Origin: Gammaproteobacteria bacterium | GTDB taxonomy: Bacteria; Pseudomonadota; Gammaproteobacteria; Pseudomonadales; Pseudohongiellaceae | Direction of reading: 5' to 3' | Length of the DNA: 32,077 nt | NCBI GenBank assembly: GCA_030752195.1 | Contig: JASMER010000003.1 | Span: forward strand, 1-32,077 | In this document: positions 15,245 to 22,373 of the stretch, one piece after another | Layout of the letters: every line of letters begins with the position of its first letter | Numbering within the stretch: the stretch's first letter is position 1 | Position numbers and translations under genes: made by a program | The notes under the pieces: model-generated | What the model saw: only the letters and a program-made list of their open reading frames with translations | Database searches by the model: none | Told to the model about the DNA's origin: nothing

Positions 15245-16447
15245 TCAGCTAATCACCAGCGTGCGTGGCATTTGACCAAAATTCTCCCAGCGGCTGACTT
15301 TTTCAGGCAATTCACTTTGAGCCGGCTGAACGTTCCCATTCGCGTCCGTCACGCGTGAGACAATAGTATGCTCTCCGGCACCCGGATTGCTCCACGGCAT
15401 AGAGAACAGCTTCCAGGAATACTGACTGGAGCGCGGATCTATTTCGGCACGCTGCCAGGGCCCATCATCAATCTTCACCTCTACGCTCTGCAGCGGCGTG
15501 CCATCGTTCAGCACAAAACCGGTAATCGTAAACTCGTCTGCCACTCGGCTCACCCGAACAATGGCCGATTTGAGATTAATGCGCGTCACGGAGTTTTCAA
15601 CCCAGCGCTCTTGATCCCCTACACGCTCTTTTTTCAGAGTGACGTAATCACGACCCATGAATCTGCCCATGTATCGTCGGTCCTGCACATGAATCTGGGT
15701 CAGCCACTTCACGTTTGCCACCCCGTAAAACCCGGGCACAAGCAGCCTGACAGGACGGCCATGGCCTTGCGGCAAGGCTTCTCCATTCATCTGCAGCGCC
15801 AGCATGTTGACGTCACGCATCGCATCGACTAACGGCAGGCTTCGGGCGAAGGCCTGCTCAACCTCCGTCTCCCTGATTTCCTCGACGCCGATATCGCCGC
15901 CGAAAAACACGATTTCCTTCCCTTCCGGCTGAATACCGGCCGCCTCAAGCAGATCTCTGAGCCGTACACCACGCCAGTTTGCGTTGCCAATCAGGCCCTG
16001 AAAAATCCCGAGCGGCCGATTGCCACCACACTCGAAGCCGGCATCGAGATCAACCTGCGGCATAGCCTGCAGGTCCGCAAGGGAATATTCGATTGGATTA
16101 TCCACCAGACCCGTGATCTGCAGACGATAGCTGGGCAAATCAAGCTCGGGCTGACCGTAGTGCTGGACCACATAGAAATCCTGGTTGTCCGTGTAAAAGC
16201 TGTCCGAGGAAATCTGCCGGGTATCGAGGAAGTGGGTTCCTCCGGGCCGCGCAGGTGGTCGGGAATAATCTTCCGGCATATCATTGAACGGTACAAGCTC
16301 TTCACCTTGAGCGAGTGCCGGCAGGACCCATGGAGGTGCCGACGCGACGGCGCCGGCGGCAAGCCCAGCGTTCACGGTCTTTTTAATTGCTGCTCTGCGC
16401 GAAATCTTCTGCGACTCCGATTCGCTTGATAGTTCGTGGTCAGACAT
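15245..16447 (-). CDS. Tat-exported sulfite oxidase-type molybdopterin enzyme
   Basis: 400 residues; GGAGG (minus strand, 16456-16460) lies 8 bases before the ATG. A twin-arginine signal (SRRAAIKK at 16-23, then a mildly hydrophobic stretch to PALAQ) implies export folded with its cofactor. The catalytic domain has the Mo-ligand Cys140 in AGFECGGN, RGVRLRDLLEAAGI and HGRPVRLLVPGFYGVANVKWL, all typical of the SUOX/SorA family. Residues from about 280 form the immunoglobulin-like dimerisation domain (SVEVKIDDGPWQRA). There is no heme motif in the protein. Sulfite is the family substrate, but many homologues have other or unknown substrates. No adjacent SorB-like cytochrome is seen. Confidence 0.9.
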   Translation of the reverse strand: MSDHELSSESESQKISRRAAIKKTVNAGLAAGAVASAPPWVLPALAQGEELVPFNDMPEDYSRPPARPGGTHFLDTRQISSDSFYTDNQDFYVVQHYGQPELDLPSYRLQITGLVDNPIEYSLADLQAMPQVDLDAGFECGGNRPLGIFQGLIGNANWRGVRLRDLLEAAGIQPEGKEIVFFGGDIGVEEIRETEVEQAFARSLPLVDAMRDVNMLALQMNGEALPQGHGRPVRLLVPGFYGVANVKWLTQIHVQDRRYMGRFMGRDYVTLKKERVGDQERWVENSVTRINLKSAIVRVSRVADEFTITGFVLNDGTPLQSVEVKIDDGPWQRAEIDPRSSQYSWKLFSMPWSNPGAGEHTIVSRVTDANGNVQPAQSELPEKVSRWENFGQMPRTLVIS

Positions 16448-16583
16448 GCCTTTTTCCTCCGATTATTCTCATTTTTCTATGGTAGACGCAGCGATTCATC
16501 CCGCTTTGCCGTTGTTCGTTCTGTCCTACAGCACCCAGATCTCGTGGCTTCACTCGCCCCGACCCCGGTGACCATACATATGA

Positions 16584-17588
16584 CTAGGCCGCTTTTTGAC
16601 TCACCAAATCCCGCGCCTCCAGCGCTAGGCCGAAAGAGCGCACCCGCGTATCATGGTCATAGATTGAACTAACACACATCAACTCATCAGCACCTGTACG
16701 CATCAGGAACTCGCCCATCTGATTCGCCGCACTCTGAACTGAGCCGACCGCCGAGCATCGGGTGATCATCTCCAGCATGGCCGCTTCCGGAGCGCTCAAG
16801 CTTGCCTCAAGCCCCTCCACCGGTGGCGGCAGCTGTATCGGGTTTCCCCGTCGAAGCGACAGCATGGACTGCAGAGCAGAAGAGCGCAGATACAGCGCCT
16901 CCTCGTCTGTGTCCGCGACGAAGACGTTATAGCCAAGCATGACATGAGGTTTTTGAAGCTGTTCGGACGGTTTGAAACGCTCGCGATAGATGGCTATGGC
17001 CTGCATCATGTCTTGAGGCGCGAAGTGTGACGCAAAGGCATAGGGCAAGCCAAGCGCAGCCGCGAGTTGGGCGCCGAACAGGCTTGAACCGAGAATCCAC
17101 AGCGGTACATTGGTGCCGGCGCCGGGCGTGGCGACCACCGCCTGCCCCTCGCTGGCCTCTCTCAGATAGTGCTGGAGTTCCACCACATCGTTGGGAAAAT
17201 TGTCGGCACTCCCGGTGAGATTTCTGCGCAGGGCATGAGCAGTCCGCTGATCAGTTCCCGGTGCCCGACCCAGCCCCAGATCGATACGTCCGGGATAGAG
17301 AGAAGCAAGAGTGCCGAATTGCTCGGCAACCACCAGTGGAGCATGATTGGGAAGCATGATTCCCCCGGAACCCACCCGAATTTTCGAAGTACCATTCGCG
17401 ATGTAGCCGATCACCACCGCCGTCGCTGCACTGGCAATGCCTTTCATGTTGTGATGTTCGGCAACCCAGTATCGATGATAGCCAAAACCCTCGGCCGCCC
17501 GGGCGAGCTTTAGTGTGTTGCTCAGCGCCTCTGCAGGAGAGCTGCCTTGCGGCACTGGCGCCAGATCAAGAACTGAAAGCGTGGTCAT
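16584..17588 (-). CDS. LLM-class flavin-dependent oxidoreductase (luciferase-like)
   Basis: 334 residues. [18 protein letters not shown] at the N terminus and [16 protein letters not shown], followed by [21 protein letters not shown] and [14 protein letters not shown], are the signature run of the MsnO8/YhbW group of bacterial luciferase-like proteins. It is a TIM barrel using FMN (or F420 in some lineages) to oxidise organic substrates in the cytoplasm. The start at 17588-17586 has no strong ribosome binding site. It is on the same strand as the copper monooxygenase fusion upstream (gap 89 bases). Confidence 0.92.
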   Translation of the reverse strand: MTTLSVLDLAPVPQGSSPAEALSNTLKLARAAEGFGYHRYWVAEHHNMKGIASAATAVVIGYIANGTSKIRVGSGGIMLPNHAPLVVAEQFGTLASLYPGRIDLGLGRAPGTDQRTAHALRRNLTGSADNFPNDVVELQHYLREASEGQAVVATPGAGTNVPLWILGSSLFGAQLAAALGLPYAFASHFAPQDMMQAIAIYRERFKPSEQLQKPHVMLGYNVFVADTDEEALYLRSSALQSMLSLRRGNPIQLPPPVEGLEASLSAPEAAMLEMITRCSAVGSVQSAANQMGEFLMRTGADELMCVSSIYDHDTRVRSFGLALEARDLVSQKAA

Positions 17589-17677
17589 AGCAGAACCGAA
17601 TGAAAACAGAAAAGCGCCAGGTTCCCTGAATTATAAATTGGCATTGATATCGGTAACCTCTTTGACTGATGCCGTCG

Positions 17678-18985
17678 CTACCTCGCACGCCGTTCAGCAA
17701 TGAGTCGCTCATATTCTTCTTGCCCGAGGTAGGTCACATCAACCCAGTTGTGCGCCATCTCATCAACGGTACGATCACCCCAGCCTACCCATTGGTTCGG
17801 GTCCGGGTTGTAGGGATTTTGTGCAGTGTTGTCATGCCAGGCCGTCGTCACAATCATTGTGCCTTTGGGCACGATTGGCGCTGATTCTTCCTCATACACG
17901 TAATTGATTTGCCAATTCCATTGGAAGTTGTCTACGAAGGACAGCATCTCACGCTCCCCGTTCGGATAAATGGCTTCCATGGACATCGCCTTGCCTCTCA
18001 TATGCATGTGCGGCTGAAAGTTTTCAATGCGGGCAGGTGCGGACAACACGAATGTCCCCTGAGTCACGGCGATTTCATTCGGCGGTATGTCAAGGCTGTG
18101 CGGCCCCTGCGCGTCGAACATACTGAGAATAGTGCGGTGCTCAGGCGGCTCATCATGAAACCAGACACCCAGCTCAACCTGCGCCTGCGGCACTCTTTCC
18201 CCGTTCGCATGTAGATGCATTTCCCACATAATCTGGGACCCGGGCATCATCAATTTACCCGTATCTGGGCGAAAAATCTGGCCAGCTTTACCAACCGCCC
18301 ATTCCATAAAGAGACTCGGCCCGAATGGCACATCAACATCTTCAGGCAAGCCCCGTTTGCCGTCTTCCTGCTGCAGCAAAAATGCCAGAGAATGATGCAC
18401 CACTCTGCGGCTTGCATCATTCTTAGGACGGATCTCAATGGCTTTTACCCAGCGCTCCTCCGTGAGTCCGGTCGGAGTCATCGGACGAAACCATTTGTCC
18501 TGGGTGACAGCGGCCAGATCATAGGGCTCCGATTCGACCACCAAATCCGGAGGGCTTCCCATCTGATTCTCAAGACGCCAGACCAGCGCATCGTTAAATT
18601 CAAGTGAGGCCGGTGCCTGTGCAGGATCACCTTCCAGTGCACCCTGATCGACCCAAGCCAGAATCGTGGCGCGCTCTGCCTCAGTGAGGCCCCGGTCGTT
18701 GGTAAACTCCTGAATACCGACCTGCGGGTTAACGTGCCAGGGAGGCATTACACGATTTTCGACGCGATAGCGAATCACCGGCGCAAACAGCTTGGCCTCT
18801 TCATAGGTCAACAGCGGCATGGGCGCGATGGAGTTGGGCCGGTGGCACTCCTGACATTTTTCCTGAAAGATCGCAGCAACATCACCGGTCCAGGTGACCT
18901 CTCGATCCGACTCGGACTGCCCGAGTGTCCAGCCTGATGTCATTGCCGCAGCAATTGCCACGCTCCAGATTTTTAGCAGTCTCAT
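17678..18985 (-). CDS. Cytochrome c fused to a PHM/DBM-type copper monooxygenase domain
   Basis: 435 residues; GGAGG (minus strand) 6 bases before the ATG. A signal peptide (to about residue 22) precedes a cytochrome c module with C44-Q-E-C47-H48 and a downstream PPWH. From about residue 160 the sequence resembles the copper type II ascorbate-dependent monooxygenases: a His-His pair (197-198) in RRVVHHSLAF, a third His in WEMHLHANG (257 or 259), then the second site in NFQPHMHMRG (His326, His328) and the Met ligand in TVDEMAHNW (Met410). These match by position the CuH and CuM ligands of peptidylglycine hydroxylating monooxygenase. The heme could feed electrons in place of ascorbate. Periplasmic; substrate unknown. 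The secreted protein gene lies 70 bases upstream. Confidence 0.82.
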   Translation of the reverse strand: MRLLKIWSVAIAAAMTSGWTLGQSESDREVTWTGDVAAIFQEKCQECHRPNSIAPMPLLTYEEAKLFAPVIRYRVENRVMPPWHVNPQVGIQEFTNDRGLTEAERATILAWVDQGALEGDPAQAPASLEFNDALVWRLENQMGSPPDLVVESEPYDLAAVTQDKWFRPMTPTGLTEERWVKAIEIRPKNDASRRVVHHSLAFLLQQEDGKRGLPEDVDVPFGPSLFMEWAVGKAGQIFRPDTGKLMMPGSQIMWEMHLHANGERVPQAQVELGVWFHDEPPEHRTILSMFDAQGPHSLDIPPNEIAVTQGTFVLSAPARIENFQPHMHMRGKAMSMEAIYPNGEREMLSFVDNFQWNWQINYVYEEESAPIVPKGTMIVTTAWHDNTAQNPYNPDPNQWVGWGDRTVDEMAHNWVDVTYLGQEEYERLIAERRAR

Positions 18986-19055
18986 CGTCTACCTCCACGC
19001 GGCCCAGCCGTCTCACTGTTTATGCTTCCTGTGCTGTTAGTATCTGATCGATTCA

Positions 19056-19955
19056 TTAGTCTGTTACCGTTATTTTAACGAAGCTGTTGGTCCAGCAACA
19101 CTGAGAATGCCCTGCCATCTCCGGACCGCCGAGGTCAGTCAGTCGGACTCTGAGCAGATAGTCACCTGGTTCACTAAAAACAACCTCCGTTGCGACCTGA
19201 CCACCCTCTGCCGGTATTTTTGCAGTCTGCTGGTTGAACGACACAGCACCCGGCCCCTGATGCTGAAACCAGGTCAGATCGATCGGCGGCGTTGAGCCAC
19301 TCTGTGCAACAAACATCGCGGCTATCCCGCTGACTTTCCCATCATCGCTTGCCCATGTCTCAATGGTGACAGGCTCATCCACCCGGGCAGTCAATGGACC
19401 CGCTATGATACCACCAGGGCCTCTACCGGTCGGGCCATCCTCTTCAAAGCTGATTTCAGGCGGCAAATTACCGTTCGCATCCCCTACTATGGCATCAATG
19501 ATGTAGTCGGCATCAAGATTGGCAGGAACATGAAACACCTTGCCCTGATTTTCCAGATGCCAGGCGATCTCACCCTCATGGTTCGCCGGCACGGTCACTG
19601 TGAACACGCCCCAGTGTCGTTCAACTTCAAACCGCGTGGGCTGACCCTGGTTAGGCAGAGCGTCTGGCGCACCCACGATGCGGTTTGATGGCCCAATCGG
19701 AATATTGACCACCTCTTCCGTATTGCGATTGTAGTAGCCGAACGACAGAGCCAGGCTGCCATCTTCATTTTCATACCAGCCTTCATAGGCAGGGGTCACC
19801 GTTTGGCCGGAACGTAATCCGAGATCCTTTCCCAGCGGCAACAGTTCAACAGGCAGTGGCGTACCCTGTGCGTAGACGCCCGCGGCAACCAGAGAACTGG
19901 TCAGCACAACCGGGCAAACCGCGACAGCGCGAACTGACAGACTTCGTGTTTTCAT
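19056..19955 (-). CDS. Secreted protein of unrecognised family next to the copper monooxygenase
   Basis: 299 residues with a Sec signal peptide (cleavage near VYAQG, residue 29-30). The mature part is beta-rich: LALSFGYYNRNTEEVVNIPIG, RHWGVFTVTVPAN, a GDANGNLPPEISFEEDG linker and a C-terminal half (EPVTIETWASDDGKVSG, GDYLLRVRLTDLGG) that resembles an immunoglobulin- or PKD-like fold. It ends with HSQCCWTNSFVKITV, where a Cys pair and a Trp are likely conserved. I do not recognise a named family. It directly precedes the heme-copper fusion on the same strand (70 bases), which suggests a shared role, perhaps as a partner or substrate-binding subunit. Confidence 0.75.
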   Translation of the reverse strand: MKTRSLSVRAVAVCPVVLTSSLVAAGVYAQGTPLPVELLPLGKDLGLRSGQTVTPAYEGWYENEDGSLALSFGYYNRNTEEVVNIPIGPSNRIVGAPDALPNQGQPTRFEVERHWGVFTVTVPANHEGEIAWHLENQGKVFHVPANLDADYIIDAIVGDANGNLPPEISFEEDGPTGRGPGGIIAGPLTARVDEPVTIETWASDDGKVSGIAAMFVAQSGSTPPIDLTWFQHQGPGAVSFNQQTAKIPAEGGQVATEVVFSEPGDYLLRVRLTDLGGPEMAGHSQCCWTNSFVKITVTD

Positions 19956-20175
19956 TATCTTTCTCTATCCGCGCTTTGACGCCGTTCGATCGGAGCAGAG
20001 CCGAATTAGGCCGGCGTCGTGAAGCGTAACCCACGCGGTTTATCCTTGAAGTCGATTAATATAGCAAGTTAGGCGGCATTTTGCTGCCCCAGCGCAGCGC
20101 CATTACCAATACTTCTGAGGCCAGTCAAGCAGCGTCTTTAGCCCGCGACTGTGGCTCAGACCACCCGCTAACGTC

Positions 20176-20625
20176 TCAAGTTCGCCGCTTGTAAAGTACG
20201 ATAGGGCTATAGCTCATGACCACCACATCGTTTTGATTAATCACTTCATTTAGGATAAAGACAGAGCCCAGTTCGGGTCTTGATCTGGAGGGTTTCTTAT
20301 CAGTGATGGTACTGCGAACCCGGAGTACATCGCCAGGGAAGACCGGTTTTCTCCAGCGCAATTCATCAATGCCCGGCGAACCCAATGAGGCAGAATGTTT
20401 CGGCATGTTGTCGCAAATCAGCCGCATTGCGATACTGCCAGTGTGCCAACCCGACGCAACCAGGCCACCAAAGTGTGTCTGTTTCCCGCCATCTTCCGAA
20501 AGGTGGAAAGGCTGTGGATCGTATTTGGTCGCGAACTCAATAATCTCCTGCGCGCTGACTTCATAGCCCCCGAATTCTTCGACGGATCCTACTTCAATGT
20601 CCTCAAAGAAGTTAGGCTTGGACAT
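20176..20625 (-). CDS. MaoC-like hotdog-fold dehydratase
   Basis: 149 residues from ATG 20625-20623, chosen over the ATG at 20640 because GGAG (minus strand, 20633-20636) sits 7 bases before it. NFFEDIEVGSVEEFGGYEVSAQEIIEFATKYDPQPFH is the standard MaoC opening, with the catalytic Asp and His in YDPQPFH and the following THFGGLVASGWHT. DELRWRKPVFPGDVLRVRS closes the hotdog helix-sheet. Family members hydrate enoyl-CoA or similar thioesters to (R)-3-hydroxyacyl-CoA. No signal peptide. It follows the Ddn-like gene with a gap of 36 bases. Confidence 0.9.
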   Translation of the reverse strand: MSKPNFFEDIEVGSVEEFGGYEVSAQEIIEFATKYDPQPFHLSEDGGKQTHFGGLVASGWHTGSIAMRLICDNMPKHSASLGSPGIDELRWRKPVFPGDVLRVRSTITDKKPSRSRPELGSVFILNEVINQNDVVVMSYSPIVLYKRRT

Positions 20626-20632
20626 TTCATCA

Positions 20633-20636
20633 CTCC
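20633..20636 (-). promoter_or_regulatory. Ribosome binding site deciding the MaoC start
   Basis: GGAG on the minus strand, 7 bases before ATG 20625; it lies inside the longer alternative that begins at 20640. Confidence 0.5.
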
Positions 20637-20661
20637 GCATAGCTGATAGTTGGTTTGGGGT

Positions 20662-21096
20662 TCAACTCGGATTCGGTTCCAGCCGGAGAAAATACCTTGG
20701 CGGAAAGCCGGTCCGCCAACGAAAACTGAAGCCAACGTTATAAATTTCCCGCACAAAGGCATCTTCTTCTCCCACGACAGTCACAGCTTCAAAAGAGGCA
20801 AAACTGTCCTGACCAGGCATTTTGACTTCAATCTGAGGGTTGGCAAGAGCCTGGTTATACCAAGCTCTGGGCCAGTGGTTAGCGGCGACGTAGTATTTAT
20901 CGTCAATGGTTTCAAGGCGGACTACCCGCTCATGCCGCTCATTGTCTTTATTGAAGGTCGCGATGACGATTGAGGTATCGCCCTGCGGCTGATTAATTCC
21001 CAGTTGTGCCTCGAACCAGACTACGTAACCCACATACAAGAACATCAGAGCACCGACGCCAAGGCCACTCAACTTAAAAATTCGCCTGCTATTCAT
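20662..21096 (-). CDS. Membrane-anchored Ddn/DUF385-like (split-barrel) protein
   Basis: 144 residues; a GGGAG site on the minus strand lies about 8 bases before the ATG. An N-terminal membrane anchor (LSGLGVGALMFLYVGYVVWF) is followed by a small domain: RVVRLETIDDKYYVAANHWPRAWYNQ, then ALANPQIEVKMPG and AVTVVGEEDAFVREIY. The run of strand, PRAWYNQALANPQIEV and the later EEDA helix resembles the deazaflavin-dependent nitroreductase (DUF385) family, but the match is from pattern only and the usual upstream part is replaced by the anchor. If correct, it would bind a flavin or deazaflavin at the membrane face. A different split-barrel FMN family is the main alternative. Confidence 0.55.
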   Translation of the reverse strand: MNSRRIFKLSGLGVGALMFLYVGYVVWFEAQLGINQPQGDTSIVIATFNKDNERHERVVRLETIDDKYYVAANHWPRAWYNQALANPQIEVKMPGQDSFASFEAVTVVGEEDAFVREIYNVGFSFRWRTGFPPRYFLRLEPNPS

Positions 21097-21213
21097 CTGA
21101 AATCTCCCGAAGCATCAAAATCGCTGCCGGCATCCCGCCGCGACAGGTACGGAATCAGGATAGTGAGGTTGTGATCAATAAACCAGAGATAAAATACTTA
21201 GCGACGGTGCAGC

Positions 21214-22194
21214 TTATTGTTCGATAGAGCGCAACAAAAACGTCGCTGAGGTCGCATCGCTGAGCTCAAAAACGATATTGCGAAAGCGAATTTCCCCATC
21301 AATCCCGATCGAGGGCAGTGTCAGACGGCCGCTGATAGCGTCGTAGGATGCCATATTCGGCACCGGCTGATGTAAATCGACTGCAGACTCAAGCCTGGCG
21401 CTTATGATGGTCTGATCGTCGGAAACAGAGACCGCGAACGGCACCCGGATAAATCCGTCTACGCCCAAGTCGACATTGACTTCTAACAGCTCATTGACCG
21501 CATCATAGCTGGCCGTTGCCGCCAGAGAGTCCTCATTCACAACAGCCATTAAAACCAGAATCAGATTATCCCGTGAGAACTGCTGGCAGTTTACCGAGGA
21601 CTGAAAATAGTTGGTAGTTGGGGTTTCCAGAAAAAAACCCAATCGCACGAGGTTGGCCAGGGAAATATTGCGAACTATATTGAGCCCGTCGCCCAAGACT
21701 CTTCCAAACACGGCATAGCCGCCGTCCTGGGTATCCAGGCCCGTATCAGCACCCAAGTTTATAAACCACTCACTGGTGGCGCCGTTGATGTCACTCGCCG
21801 GTCTGAGCGCCGCGATGGTGCCATCGAGATTCGATAGCCCCGTGTCCTCAAGCGGGATCGGGTCATCCAGCTCGATCCTCTGTGGACCTTCGGCGCAGTT
21901 GGCGAAGGTGTAGCCGCCACCACGGATGAGAGAGCCGCCGATGGCGCCGTGAATGACGGTGTTGTTGTATCGCCCGCTTCTGACGTAATTAAGGAAATTG
22001 CCGCCGGTCAGGGGCGCAGATTCCTCGTCAATTTCCAGATAAAAGGTACCCAACGAAGTCTGCACCTCCACAATGGCGCCGGCTTCAGCAATCGTGGTGA
22101 CTAAAAGGCATAGCAGGGCTGACAGAACTGAGCGCTGAATCAGCTTTACGCTAGTATTGAAACAATCGTAGAAGAGAAAACGGGGAGCCGACAT
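21214..22194 (-). CDS. Secreted cyclophilin-like protein with degenerate active site
   Basis: 326 residues. After a 20-residue n-region and a hydrophobic signal (LSALLCLLVTTIAEA) comes a cyclophilin domain: VQTSLGTFYLEIDEESAPLTGGNFL, TVIHGAIGGSLIRGGGYT, NGATSEWFINLGADTGLD and GGYAVFGRVLGD. The canonical FHRV with its catalytic Arg is replaced by IHGA, and SQFFI is replaced by SEWFI, so ordinary prolyl isomerase activity is doubtful. The last ~100 residues hold two similar repeats (about 226-270 and 280-325), each opening with ASYDA. No strong ribosome binding site is seen, and no better in-frame start exists. Divergent from the DUF1800 gene. Confidence 0.82.
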   Translation of the reverse strand: MSAPRFLFYDCFNTSVKLIQRSVLSALLCLLVTTIAEAGAIVEVQTSLGTFYLEIDEESAPLTGGNFLNYVRSGRYNNTVIHGAIGGSLIRGGGYTFANCAEGPQRIELDDPIPLEDTGLSNLDGTIAALRPASDINGATSEWFINLGADTGLDTQDGGYAVFGRVLGDGLNIVRNISLANLVRLGFFLETPTTNYFQSSVNCQQFSRDNLILVLMAVVNEDSLAATASYDAVNELLEVNVDLGVDGFIRVPFAVSVSDDQTIISARLESAVDLHQPVPNMASYDAISGRLTLPSIGIDGEIRFRNIVFELSDATSATFLLRSIEQ

Positions 22195-22305
22195 TACAAA
22201 AAAAGGGGCAAAAACTTAGGTCGCAATTCAGATACGCGTTGACGCTTCAGTTGGATTTTTCCGATTCTGTGCCCTGACTGCAGCGACACAGCCCACAAGG
22301 TCGGT

Positions 22306-22329
22306 TTGCAGTATGTTAAAACACTGCAA
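22306..22329. promoter_or_regulatory. Inverted repeat, possible operator of the DUF1800/DUF1501 operon
   Basis: TTGCAGT (22306-22312) and ACTGCAA (22323-22329) form a perfect 7-bp inverted repeat with 10 bases between, 44 bases before the DUF1800 start. Its symmetry suits a dimeric regulator, but which one is unknown. Confidence 0.4.
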
Positions 22330-22373
22330 TTTGGGGTAATTTGATAAAAGTCGATCAAAAATCAAAATGAGTC

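Noticed and set aside
15368-15832. 154-codon open frame on the plus strand
   Set aside because: It is antisense to the molybdoenzyme gene; its composition is that of a mirrored coding sequence.
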